A stretch of DNA of 64,000 nt, taken from the NCBI RefSeq assembly GCF_024170285.1, contig NZ_JALJXV010000001.1, forward strand, positions 620,001 to 684,000, read 5' to 3'. The position numbers and the translations under genes were made by a program. Shown in pieces: positions 43,201 to 50,494 of this stretch. Under the pieces are notes generated by a model. The model saw only the letters and a list, made by a program, of their open reading frames with translations. It ran no database searches and had not been told where the DNA came from. Position 1 is the first letter of the stretch, and the number at the start of each line of letters is the position of its first letter. The DNA comes from Natronocella acetinitrilica (GTDB lineage Bacteria; Pseudomonadota; Gammaproteobacteria; Nitrococcales; Aquisalimonadaceae).

Positions 43201-44026
43201 GCTCGGCAAACAGACCGGGCGGGATCACACCCACCTGGCCCTGCCCCGGGAGGACGACAAGATCCGCTTCCGGGACATCGTCGCCCAGCCGCGCAAGATC
43301 ATCTCCTCGCCCACCTGGTCGGGACTGGAATCCGAGCATGTGTCCTACAACGCCGGCTACACCAACGTCCACGAGCTGATTCCCTGGCGCACCCTCACCG
43401 GCCGCCAGCAGCTCTACCAGGATCACAAGTGGATGCGTGCTTTCGGCGAGGGCTTCGTGCTCTACAAGCCACCGGTGAATATGCGCACCACCCAGAGCAT
43501 CCAGGGGGTGCGGGGCAACGGTAACGAGGAGATTGCGCTGAACTGGATCACGCCCCACCAGAAGTGGGGTATCCACAGCACCTACAGCGAAAACCTGCTG
43601 ATGCTGACGTTGTCTCGCGGCGGCCCCTGCGTATGGATGAGCGAGACCGACGCCCAGAAGGTCGGGATCGTCGATAACGACTGGATCGAGTGCTTCAACA
43701 GCAACGGTGCCCTGGTGGCCCGGGCGGTGGTCAGCCAGCGGGTGCCCGAAGGCATGGTGATGATGTACCACGCCCAGGAGAAGCTGGTGAACACCCCCGG
43801 ATCGGAGATCAGCGGCGAGCGGGGCGGTATCCACAACTCCGTGACCCGGGCCGTGCTCAAGCCCACCCACATGATCGGCGGTTACGCCCAGCTCAGCTAC
43901 GGCTTCAACTACTACGGCACTGTCGGTTCCAACCGGGACGAGTTCGTGGTGCTGCGCAAGATGAACCGGGTCGACTGGCTGGAAGGCGACGACGAAAGCA
44001 TTTACCAGGCGGAGGAGCAGGCATGA
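40271..44026 (+). CDS. narG: Respiratory nitrate reductase alpha subunit NarG
   Basis: A 1251-residue molybdoenzyme reducing nitrate to nitrite on the cytoplasmic side. The N-terminal FS0 cluster ligands His50, Cys54, Cys58 and Cys93 match E. coli NarG numbering. The molybdenum-liganding Asp lies in the FYDWYCDLP segment (219-223), and YNSSFIMMWGSN and VPQTRTPDAHF are the conserved cofactor-binding elements. It is full-length with no frameshift. No Tat signal, as usual for cytoplasmic-facing NarG. Its stop overlaps the narH start by 4 nt. Confidence 0.98.
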   Translation: MSFFLDRLTFFQRVEGEFSDGHGVTTGDSRRWEDAYRSRWQHDKVVRSTHGVNCTGACSWKIYLKNGLVTWETQQTDYPRTRPDMPNHEPRGCARGASYSWYIYSANRLKHPMVRGHLLRLWREALQRHDDPVDAWASIVEDPEKSRQYKSRRGKGGLVRSTWDEVNRMIAAANVYTARKYGPDRIIGFSPIPAMSMVSYAAGSRYLSLIGGVCMSFYDWYCDLPPSSPQTWGEQTDVPESADWYNSSFIMMWGSNVPQTRTPDAHFMTEVRYKGAKIVTVCPDYSEASKFGDLWLAPRQGTDAALAMAFGHVILKEFHVDKPSAYFTDYARKYTDMPCLVRLDKTDKGYQAGRLLRASDFDKSLGQKNNPEWKTVAFDEKSGKVVVPNGAIGFRWGEDGRWNLEEKEAGGKKTQLQLSHLEGRDDVADVGFPYFGGKEHELGRFTPNPQEDVIYRKVPVRRIQLADGEEVLVASVFDLITAHYGVDRGLDCPNTPSSYDDNLPYTPAWQEQITGVKPQHVISVAREFARNADKTQGKSMIILGAGLNHWYHMDMNYRGIINMLVFCGCIGQSGGGWAHYVGQEKLRPQTGWQPLAFALDWARPPRHMNSTSFFYAHTDQWRYEKLHVSDMLSPLADASQFQGSMIDFNVRAERMGWLPSAPQLAANPLEVARQAAEAGKEPKDYVVEQLKSGRLAMACEDPDNPVNFPRNLFIWRSNLLGSSGKGHEYFLKHLLGTAHGVQGKDLGEEGEEKPMEVVWRDENTDGKLDLLVTLDFRMSTTCLYSDVVLPTATWYEKNDLNTSDMHPFIHPLSEAVSPCWESRSDWDIYKGIARTFSELAPNHLGKETDIVALPILHDSPAELAQPFDVQEWRKGECEPIPGKTMPNLVAVERDYPNVYARFTALGPLMDKIGNGGKGIAWNTEHEVKLLGDLNGRHLGEGVNRGMARIETAIDAAEVIMTLAPETNGEVAVKAWAALGKQTGRDHTHLALPREDDKIRFRDIVAQPRKIISSPTWSGLESEHVSYNAGYTNVHELIPWRTLTGRQQLYQDHKWMRAFGEGFVLYKPPVNMRTTQSIQGVRGNGNEEIALNWITPHQKWGIHSTYSENLLMLTLSRGGPCVWMSETDAQKVGIVDNDWIECFNSNGALVARAVVSQRVPEGMVMMYHAQEKLVNTPGSEISGERGGIHNSVTRAVLKPTHMIGGYAQLSYGFNYYGTVGSNRDEFVVLRKMNRVDWLEGDDESIYQAEEQA

Positions 44027-45597
44027 AAGTCCGCGCACAGATTGGAAAGGTACTGAATCTCGACAAATGCATCGGCTGCCATACCTGCTCCGTGACCTGC
44101 AAGAACGTGTGGACGTCGCGCGAGGGCATGGAGTACGCCTGGTTCAACAACGTCGAGACCAAGCCCGGCATCGGCTACCCGAAGGATTGGGAGAACCAGG
44201 ACAAGTGGAAAGGCGGCTGGAGCCTGCGCAAGGGGGATCTGCAGCCCAAGGCGGGTGGCAAGTGGCGGATATTCGCCAATCTCTTCGCCAACCCGGATCT
44301 GCCCGGCATCGACGACTACTACGAGCCGTTCAACTACGACTACCAGCGGCTGCACAACGCACCAGACTCCAAGCACCAGCCGGTAGCCAAGCCCTTCTCG
44401 GCGCTCACCGGGCAGCCCATGGACAAGATCGAGTGGGGACCGAACTGGGAGGAGATCCTCGGCGGCGAGTTCGCCAAGCGGTCGAAGGACTACAACTTCA
44501 AGGACGTGGAAAAGCAGATGTACGGGCAGTTCGAAAACACCTTCATGATGTACCTGCCCCGGCTCTGCGAGCACTGCCTGAACCCCACCTGCGTGGCGTC
44601 CTGCCCCTCCGGCGCGATCTACAAGCGGGAGGAAGACGGCATCGTTCTCATCGACCAGGACAAATGCCGCGGCTGGCGCATGTGCGTCTCCGGCTGTCCC
44701 TACAAGAAGATCTACTATAACTGGCAATCTGGAAAGTCGGAGAAGTGCACCTTCTGTTTCCCGCGCATCGAGGTGGGCCAGCCCACGGTGTGTTCCGAGA
44801 CCTGTGTAGGGCGGATTCGCTACCTGGGCGTTGTGCTCTACGACGCGGACCTGATCAAGGAAGCGGCTTCAACTGCCTCCGAGCAGGATCTCTACGAGCA
44901 GCAGATGCGCATCTTCCTTGATCCCCACGACCCGGCGGTGATCGAGGCGGCGCGCAAGGAAGGCATCCCCGACGACTGGCTCGAGGCGGCCAAGCGCTCC
45001 GCGGTCTACAAGATGGCCATGGACTGGAAGGTGGCCTTCCCGCTGCACCCGGAGTACCGCACCCTGCCCATGGTCTGGTACATCCCGCCCCTCTCGCCCA
45101 TCCAGTCGGCGGCGGATGCCGGGGCCATCGAGACCAATGGCCTGATCCCGGATGTGAAGTCCCTGCGTATCCCCGTCAAGTACCTGGCCAACATGCTCAC
45201 CGCTGGCGATGAACGGCCCGTGATCAAGGCCCTGGAGCGCATGCTGGCCATGCGTCACTTCAAGCGCAGCCAGACCGTGGATGGCGAGCCTGACTACAGC
45301 GTGCTGGAGCGGGTCGGCCTCAGCGAGGAGATGGTGGAGGACATGTACCGGATCATGGCCATCGCCAACTACGAGGACCGTTTCGACATCCCCACGGCGA
45401 AGCGTGAGCTGTCCCTGGATGACGCCTACGGGGAGCGGGCGGGCTGTGGCTTCAGCTTCGGTGATGGTTGTCAGACCGCCAGCACCGGGTCCACGCCGAC
45501 GGACATTTTCGGTGGCAAGCGGGCCAGCCGGCGGGCATTTCCTGCCAAGGTCGAATTCAAGACCCGCAAGCCGGAAACCGAGCGGGAGGAGTCGTGA
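44023..45597 (+). CDS. narH: Respiratory nitrate reductase beta subunit NarH
   Basis: A 524-residue iron-sulfur electron carrier. Four ferredoxin-type motifs are visible: Cys16-19-22-26 (CIGCHTCSVTC), CEHCLNPTCVASCPSG, CRGWRMCVSGCPYK (Trp in place of one Cys, giving the [3Fe-4S] cluster), and the later CTFCFPRIEVG group. It moves electrons from NarI haem to NarG. It starts at ATG 44023 and its stop overlaps narJ by 1 nt. Confidence 0.98.
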   Translation: MKVRAQIGKVLNLDKCIGCHTCSVTCKNVWTSREGMEYAWFNNVETKPGIGYPKDWENQDKWKGGWSLRKGDLQPKAGGKWRIFANLFANPDLPGIDDYYEPFNYDYQRLHNAPDSKHQPVAKPFSALTGQPMDKIEWGPNWEEILGGEFAKRSKDYNFKDVEKQMYGQFENTFMMYLPRLCEHCLNPTCVASCPSGAIYKREEDGIVLIDQDKCRGWRMCVSGCPYKKIYYNWQSGKSEKCTFCFPRIEVGQPTVCSETCVGRIRYLGVVLYDADLIKEAASTASEQDLYEQQMRIFLDPHDPAVIEAARKEGIPDDWLEAAKRSAVYKMAMDWKVAFPLHPEYRTLPMVWYIPPLSPIQSAADAGAIETNGLIPDVKSLRIPVKYLANMLTAGDERPVIKALERMLAMRHFKRSQTVDGEPDYSVLERVGLSEEMVEDMYRIMAIANYEDRFDIPTAKRELSLDDAYGERAGCGFSFGDGCQTASTGSTPTDIFGGKRASRRAFPAKVEFKTRKPETEREES

Positions 45598-46298
45598 TGC
45601 AAACGCTCAAGGCCATTGCCGTGATGCTGCACTACCCGGATGAGACGCTGCAGCGCCATGCCGGCGAACTGGTGGACATGGTGGGTGCCGAGCGGCGGCT
45701 GTCCTCCGTGACACGCCGGCAACTCATCGATCTGATCCGTCATTGGCAAAGCGAGGATCTGCTTGATCTGCAGGCCGCCTATGTGGGCCTGTTCGATCGC
45801 AGCCGTGCATTGTCCCTGCACCTTTTCGAGCACGTTCACGGCGAGTCCCGGGATCGGGGGCAGGCCATGGTGGATCTGCAGGACATCTACCGGAAGCAGG
45901 GCCTGGACATCGCCGCCAATGAGCTGCCGGACTACGTGCCGCTGTTCCTGGAGTTCTGTTCCCGGTTGCCCGAGCAGGATGCCCGGGAGTGGCTGCAGGA
46001 AGTGGCCCATCTGCTGTTGTTGCTGCATGGGCGCTTGCAGCAGCGGGAAAGTAGTTACGCGGCGCTGTTCCAGGCGCTGCTCGAACTGGGTGAAGTGGCG
46101 GAGCCGGATGCCGATTTCCGCCGCCAGCTCAGCGAGGAAGAGCGGGACGATACCCCCGAGGCGCTGGATCGTGTCTGGGCGGAGGAGCCGGTGATCTTCG
46201 GCCCCACCGATGGCTGCGGTGGCGCCAGGACCAACACTGGCCAGGCGGTACCCGTGGAGTGGACTGACCGTCGCAAGACCGTGACCGAGGAGTCATAA
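45597..46298 (+). CDS. narJ: Nitrate reductase assembly chaperone NarJ
   Basis: A 233-residue TorD/NarJ-family chaperone needed to insert the molybdenum cofactor and attach the complex. It contains MLHYPDETLQRHAGE, the AAYVGLFDRSRALSLHLFEH motif typical of the family, and DYVPLFLEFCSRLPE. The ATG at 45597 overlaps the narH stop (TGATG). A C-terminal tail rich in Gly/Cys (TDGCGGART) may bind metal but is not diagnostic. Confidence 0.95.
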   Translation: MQTLKAIAVMLHYPDETLQRHAGELVDMVGAERRLSSVTRRQLIDLIRHWQSEDLLDLQAAYVGLFDRSRALSLHLFEHVHGESRDRGQAMVDLQDIYRKQGLDIAANELPDYVPLFLEFCSRLPEQDAREWLQEVAHLLLLLHGRLQQRESSYAALFQALLELGEVAEPDADFRRQLSEEERDDTPEALDRVWAEEPVIFGPTDGCGGARTNTGQAVPVEWTDRRKTVTEES

Positions 46299-46299
46299 C

Positions 46300-46992
46300 A
46301 TGTACCTCTACCTTCATGAACTCGCCTTTGGTGTCTTCCCCTACATCGCGGGAAGCGTGTTCCTCCTGGGCAGCTTGCTGCGCTACGAAAAGAGCCAGTA
46401 CACCTGGCGGACAGGCTCCAGCCAGATGCTGTCCAATGATCCCCTGTTCCGGCTTGGCAGCTATCTGTTCCACATTGGCGTGATCGCGTTGTTCTTCGGG
46501 CACCTGGTGGGGCTGCTGACACCCTACGCCGTGTACACGGCTCTCGGCATGACCTCCGGCGCCAAGCAACTCCTCGCCATCCTCATCGGCGGGTTCTTCG
46601 GGGTCATCTGCCTCGCGGGCATGTTGATTCTGGCCTACCGGCGCACGGTGAATCCCCGGGTGCGGCGTACCGGCAGCCCCATGGACATGTTCATCCTGTA
46701 TCTGCTGTTCGCCCAGCTCGCCACCGGGTTGCTGACCATCTTCGTGTCCACCGGCCACCTGAGCGGGGAAGTCATCGTGCAGATCTCCACCTGGGCGCAG
46801 CGTCTGGTGACCTTCCAGCCTAACGCGGCGGACACCATCATCGATGTCCACTGGATCTACAAGATCCACATGTTCCTCGGGATGGTCATGTTCTTCATTT
46901 TTCCATTCACCCGGCTGGTGCATGTGTGGAGCGTGCCTTACGGGTACATCGGCAGGGCGTACCAGGTGGTGCGTCGGCGGACGGCCATGTGA
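46300..46992 (+). CDS. narI: Respiratory nitrate reductase gamma subunit NarI
   Basis: A 230-residue cytochrome b with five predicted helices. Candidate haem ligands are His in FHIGVIALFFGHLVG and His in DVHWIYKIHMFLGM and FTRLVHVWSVP. It oxidises quinol at the periplasmic side and passes electrons to NarH. It is 1 nt downstream of narJ and ends the core operon; a 316-nt gap with two inverted-repeat elements follows. Confidence 0.97.
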   Translation: MYLYLHELAFGVFPYIAGSVFLLGSLLRYEKSQYTWRTGSSQMLSNDPLFRLGSYLFHIGVIALFFGHLVGLLTPYAVYTALGMTSGAKQLLAILIGGFFGVICLAGMLILAYRRTVNPRVRRTGSPMDMFILYLLFAQLATGLLTIFVSTGHLSGEVIVQISTWAQRLVTFQPNAADTIIDVHWIYKIHMFLGMVMFFIFPFTRLVHVWSVPYGYIGRAYQVVRRRTAM

Positions 46993-47004
46993 AGTGGTGA
47001 CTGT

Positions 47005-47142
47005 GCCGTGGTTCGGTTGGGTTGGTTCGGGGTTTATCGTCGGGGACACGCCGTGAACCCATCCATGGGGGCTCGACAGCGACATCCCTGTCGCTGACGG
47101 TCCCCGACGATAAACCCCGAACCAACCCAACCGAACCACGGC
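47005..47142 (-). repeat. Nested inverted-repeat element A (structured palindrome)
   Basis: The outer arms (47005-47047 and 47100-47142) are a perfect 43-bp inverted repeat. Between them is a 52-nt core which, read on the minus strand, has CGT, hairpin 1 (CAGCGACA-GGGA-TGTCGCTG, 47077-47096), CGAGCC, hairpin 2 (CCCATGGATGGG, 47058-47069), and ACGGCGT. Element B has a core of exactly the same length with 39 of 52 identical positions, but unrelated outer arms. In RNA or single-stranded DNA it would form a three-way junction. Confidence 0.85.
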
Positions 47143-47152
47143 GACTTGTTGA

Positions 47153-47276
47153 GGGTTTGACGGGAGGAGCGGGGTGGCTTTCAAGGACCGTATGCGAGAG
47201 GGACCTCGCATACGAGCCTACATGGATGTATTTACGGCGTGTCCTTGAAAGCCATCCCGCTCCTCCCGTCAAACCC
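47153..47276 (+). repeat. Nested inverted-repeat element B (structured palindrome)
   Basis: Outer arms 47153-47188 and 47241-47276 form a 36-bp inverted repeat with one mismatch (a G:T wobble in RNA). The 52-nt core has hairpin 1 (CGTATGCGAG-AGGGAC-CTCGCATACG, 47189-47214), the shared CGAGCC, hairpin 2 (TACATGGATGTA, 47219-47230) and ACGGCGT. Compared with element A the stem bases change in both strands so that pairing is kept. A and B face opposite ways and are 10 nt apart (47143-47152). Confidence 0.85.
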
Positions 47277-47308
47277 GGCCCCCGATCAAAGCCCACGGAG
47301 ACACACTG

Positions 47309-48082
47309 ATGAGCATTCAAGTCAATGGCCGGGAGATCAGCTCCCGGGAGATCAATATCGAATCGGCGCACCACCAGGAACCGGGCGCTGACCCGCGCCA
47401 TGCCTGGCGGCGGGCTGCGGTGGCGCTCACGGTGCGGGAACTCATGCTGCAGCGAGCCCGGCAGGTAGACCTCACCGTGCCGGACGACCCTGAAGGGCAG
47501 GATGCGGCGCTGGATGCACTGGTGGAGCGTGAGGTGAACATGCCTGCCGCCGAGGAGGACGAGTGTAGACGCTGGTACGAGCAGAACCTCGAAGCCTTCC
47601 GCAGCCCCGACCTGGTGGAGGTCAGGCACATCCTGCTGGCGGCGGCGCCAGAAGACATGGATGGCCGTGATGTTGCCCGGGAGCAAGCAGAAGCACTGCT
47701 GAGCCGACTGGAGCAGGAGCCTCGCGCATTCCCGGCAATGGCGGCTGCCCATTCCCGGTGTTCGTCCTCGGCGGAAGGAGGTCACCTGGGGCAGGTCAGC
47801 CGTGGCCAGACGGTGCCGGAATTCGAAGACGTGGTGCTGCGCCTGCCGGTTGGTCTTGCCGGCCGGCCGGTGGAAACCCGCTACGGCTTTCATGTGGTGG
47901 AAGTGCTGCAACGGATACCCGGCGAACAACTGCCCTTCGACGCCGCAAAGACCAAGATCAAGGAGTACCTGGAAGAGCGAACCCGCCGCCGCGCCATTCA
48001 TCAGTATATTCGCCTGCTGGCGGGCGAGGCCGACATCAAGGGAATCGACCTGGATGCCAGCGAATCAATGCTCATCCAATAG
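47309..48082 (+). CDS. Parvulin-type peptidyl-prolyl cis-trans isomerase in nar locus
   Basis: A 257-residue PPIC protein with no signal peptide. The isomerase domain runs from about 110 to 205: VEVRHILLAAAPEDMDGRDV, AAHSRCSSSAEGGHLGQVSR, GQTVPEFEDVVLRLP and YGFHVVEVLQR. The N-terminal helical region resembles NifM/SurA-like chaperones. Parvulins are commonly found beside narGHJI and are presumed to help folding of the nitrate reductase complex. It follows narI in the same direction after the two inverted-repeat elements. Confidence 0.92.
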   Translation: MSIQVNGREISSREINIESAHHQEPGADPRHAWRRAAVALTVRELMLQRARQVDLTVPDDPEGQDAALDALVEREVNMPAAEEDECRRWYEQNLEAFRSPDLVEVRHILLAAAPEDMDGRDVAREQAEALLSRLEQEPRAFPAMAAAHSRCSSSAEGGHLGQVSRGQTVPEFEDVVLRLPVGLAGRPVETRYGFHVVEVLQRIPGEQLPFDAAKTKIKEYLEERTRRRAIHQYIRLLAGEADIKGIDLDASESMLIQ

Positions 48083-48095
48083 ACGGAGCAAATTG

Positions 48096-48509
48096 ATGCA
48101 AATCACGAGTTTCGATGACCTGAAAACGGCCGGGCTGGCGGAGCCCGAGCCCCAGCGCCTACTGATCTTGCTGCTGCGGGCGGACCCGGGCCCTGATGGC
48201 AAGGCCGTGACACGGAAAGGCGTGACGCGGGGTCGAGGCACCCTGACGCCGGTAATGGCCACCGATCTGGAACTGACGCCCCGGCTCAATCTCGCCGCCA
48301 TCATCGAAGAGGCGGACAGCCTGGGTGAGCCCTGGCAGCTCATGATGGTCTCAAGTCTCGGTGGGCGAAACGGCCACATGCCCACGACGGAGGATGCGGG
48401 AGGTTACCTCGAGGGAATGGTTCAGGCGGTTCGCGAAGGGCATGACCTGTCCCGGTACGCGGTCTTCGATCGCGCAGGGAGTCCGGTGAAACTGCAAGCG
48501 GAGGACTAA
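48096..48509 (+). CDS. Conserved small protein of the nitrate respiration region, function unknown
   Basis: A 137-residue acidic soluble protein starting MQITSFDDLKTAGLAEPEPQ and containing RGTLTPVMATDLELTP, MMVSSLGGRNGHMPTTEDAG and the C-terminal FDRAGSPVKLQ. It matches a small proteobacterial family that I recall as sometimes named ribonucleotide reductase subunit alpha; nothing in the sequence supports that name. It is 13 nt after the parvulin gene and 37 nt before the hemerythrin gene. GGAG precedes ATG 48096. A role in nitrate respiration is inferred from position only. Confidence 0.75.
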   Translation: MQITSFDDLKTAGLAEPEPQRLLILLLRADPGPDGKAVTRKGVTRGRGTLTPVMATDLELTPRLNLAAIIEEADSLGEPWQLMMVSSLGGRNGHMPTTEDAGGYLEGMVQAVREGHDLSRYAVFDRAGSPVKLQAED

Positions 48510-48546
48510 GCTAAGACAGACAGGCATGGTACCGGAGGTGCATGTC

Positions 48547-49101
48547 ATGACTGACTTTGTCGATGAACTGCTCTGTGAACACCAGGAAATTCGGCGCGTC
48601 CTGAATGTGGTGGAGAGTCAGCTTGACCTTCTGCATGCGGACGATGATCCGAACTGGGAATTGCTGCTGGATGCCATGTACTACCTGACTCGGTATCCCG
48701 ACCTGTTTCACCATGGTTTCGAGGACGTGGTGTTCCGACAACTGCATCGCCGGGATGCGGCTGCCCGTGAGTTCGTGCAGGATCTTGGCCGTGAGCATGG
48801 CCTGTTGCATGAGTTGGGGATGGCGTTTCTCGCCCTGTGTGAAGACGTGGATGCAGAAACCATGGTGCCCAAGGACAGGCTGGAACATGCCGGGCGATGC
48901 TACGTGACTGCCCAGCAGCGGCACATGCGCAAGGAAGAACAGACTGTTTTCCCGCGCATTCGCCACAGCCTGACCGAGCAGGACTGGCTTGAAGTGCAGC
49001 ATGACCTGGAGCGCCTGGCGCAAGCCCGAGCCGGCGCCGACACCATGAGCGACCAGTTCAAGCTGCTTCACGCCCACTTGATGCCGGAGACCGAGGCGTG
49101 A
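48547..49101 (+). CDS. Hemerythrin-like domain protein
   Basis: A 184-residue four-helix bundle protein. It carries the characteristic His and Glu/Asp series: CEHQEIRRVL, FHHGFEDVVFRQLH, GREHGLLHELG, and RHMRKEEQTVFPRI, which would make a di-iron O2- or NO-binding site. The start at 48547 has GGAGG at 48534-48538. It is the last gene of the nitrate cluster; hemerythrins in such clusters are thought to sense or buffer oxygen or nitric oxide. A REP-like palindrome follows. Confidence 0.9.
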   Translation: MTDFVDELLCEHQEIRRVLNVVESQLDLLHADDDPNWELLLDAMYYLTRYPDLFHHGFEDVVFRQLHRRDAAAREFVQDLGREHGLLHELGMAFLALCEDVDAETMVPKDRLEHAGRCYVTAQQRHMRKEEQTVFPRIRHSLTEQDWLEVQHDLERLAQARAGADTMSDQFKLLHAHLMPETEA

Positions 49102-49123
49102 GTATCCCGATAGGCCGGTTTGC

Positions 49124-49158
49124 GGTGCGTTACGGCCTTCGGCCTAACGCACCCTACG
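49124..49158. repeat. REP-like palindrome, copy 4
   Basis: GGTGCGTTACGGCC, TTCG, mirrored arm, CACCCTACG. This is the GGCC subtype also seen, in reverse orientation, at 34784-34817. It lies between convergent genes. Confidence 0.8.
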
Positions 49159-49199
49159 ATTGGCACGGCGCAACGACATGACAACCGGAATCCGTCGCC

Positions 49200-50162
49200 T
49201 CAGGGCACCAGCACGATCTTGCCCCGGGCGCCGGGTTCCATGACCGAGACATGAGCCTCGGCGGCCTGTTCCAGCTTCAACTCCCGGGCAATGACCGGTT
49301 TCAGCGACCCGTTGCGCAGGCCAGCGCCGATGGCCGCATGGGCGCTGCGGTACTCCTCCGGCGTCACCAGGGCCAGGGCAGCGCCCAGCACCTGGGCCCG
49401 GCGCTGCATCAGGTTGCGGGCGTTGATCTCCACGTCACCCCGGCTGCCGATGACCACCACGCGACCGCCATGGGCCAGCGCTGGCAGATCGACACCCAGG
49501 TTGGCGTCGGCCACCATTTCCAGGATCACGTCCACGCCACGTCCCCCGGTGGCTGCCAGGGCGGCATCCATGTGTTTGGGATCGCGGTGATCCAGCACCA
49601 CGTCAGCGCCCTGATCGGCCAGCAGTGCACGCCCGGCCTCGGTGCCGCCGGTGGCGATGACGGTCAGCCCGGCGGCTTTCGCCAACTGCAACGCGGCAAT
49701 ACCCACACCACCGGTCGCACCATGAATAAGTACCGTCTCACCGGCGATTCCGTGACCGCGCTGAAAGAGGGCATGGTAGGCAGTGGTGTAGGGAACGCCG
49801 ATACCCGCGCCCTGTTGAAAGCTGATCGAATCCGGCAGCGGGTGGACCTTGCTCTGGTCCGCCAGGGTCATCTCGGCGTAGGCCCCGGAGAGCGTGCCGG
49901 CCACGTAGACCCGGTCGCCCACGGCAACGCGATCCACGCCTTCGCCGACGGCGGCCACGGTGCCTGCGGCGTCGTGGCCGGGCGTGTAGGGGAGGTCGGG
50001 CAGTTTTGCGTATTGGCCGGCGCGGATGTAGGTCTCAACCGGGTTGATGCCCACCGCCTGTACTTTTACCAGCACCTGACCGGGAGCCGGTTTCGGGTCG
50101 GCCACGGTGTCGAGCTGCAGGGCCTTGGGTTCGCCAAATGCATGGACGCGGATTGCTTTCAC
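49200..50162 (-). CDS. Zinc-independent NADPH:quinone reductase (QOR-type MDR)
   Basis: A 320-residue medium-chain dehydrogenase/reductase. The N-terminal catalytic domain includes VGINPVETYIRAGQY and PYTPGHDAAGTVAAVG but has no zinc-ligand cysteines, as in quinone oxidoreductases. The NADPH-binding motif is HGATGGVGIAALQLA. The C-terminal segment ends SVMEPGARGKIVLVP. It reduces quinones or reactive carbonyls to limit radical formation. Monocistronic on the minus strand. Confidence 0.93.
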   Translation of the reverse strand: MKAIRVHAFGEPKALQLDTVADPKPAPGQVLVKVQAVGINPVETYIRAGQYAKLPDLPYTPGHDAAGTVAAVGEGVDRVAVGDRVYVAGTLSGAYAEMTLADQSKVHPLPDSISFQQGAGIGVPYTTAYHALFQRGHGIAGETVLIHGATGGVGIAALQLAKAAGLTVIATGGTEAGRALLADQGADVVLDHRDPKHMDAALAATGGRGVDVILEMVADANLGVDLPALAHGGRVVVIGSRGDVEINARNLMQRRAQVLGAALALVTPEEYRSAHAAIGAGLRNGSLKPVIARELKLEQAAEAHVSVMEPGARGKIVLVP

Positions 50163-50326
50163 GGTGCCTCCAGTGATTGTGAGTCAGGCTGTGGCGGAAA
50201 GCTGCGCATGATGCCATATCCGGCATTGCGGTGGCAGACAGGGCCCCGCGATGAGCAACGGACACCCGCTTCCCACGTCCGACGCGACGCGGCGCGGCAA
50301 GCGGAGGTCAGGCGGCTTCTGCGGTG

Positions 50327-50494
50327 TCAGCCGTGGCAGCCGCAGTTCTTGTGGCCGCAGCCATTACCCTCACTGTGGCCATTCGCGCAGGCTTCGCCAC
50401 AATAAGGGCGACCGTCACGCTGGATCGCCTCGTTCGGGTTCACGCGGCAGACGCAATCGGGGCAGGCGCACTTCACCTTGTCGGAATCACTCAT
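50327..50494 (-). CDS. Bacterial metallothionein (SmtA/BmtA-type)
   Basis: A 55-residue Cys/His-rich protein. The cysteines and histidines lie in KCACPDCVCRV, DGRPYCGEACANGH and GCGHKNCGCHG, giving nine cysteines and three histidines typical of zinc- and cadmium-binding SmtA proteins, and the YCSxACAxGH core is clear. Start at ATG 50494, overlapping the 3' end of the ArsR gene by 8 nt. It is translated from the same mRNA as its presumed repressor. Confidence 0.9.
   Translation of the reverse strand: MSDSDKVKCACPDCVCRVNPNEAIQRDGRPYCGEACANGHSEGNGCGHKNCGCHG

Noticed and set aside
46129-47211. Antisense frame of 360 codons across narJ, narI and element A
   Set aside because: It overlaps essential conserved genes and part of it is merely the inverted-repeat sequence translated.
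47022-47309. 95-codon frame running through both inverted-repeat elements
   Set aside because: The open frame results from repeat sequence; the predicted peptide repeats itself (DDKPRTNPTEPR, LSRT) in line with palindromes, and it ends exactly at the parvulin start.
48096-48509. Annotation as ribonucleotide reductase alpha subunit
   Set aside because: The protein has 137 residues and none of the catalytic cysteines or barrel motifs; the label is probably a propagated error.
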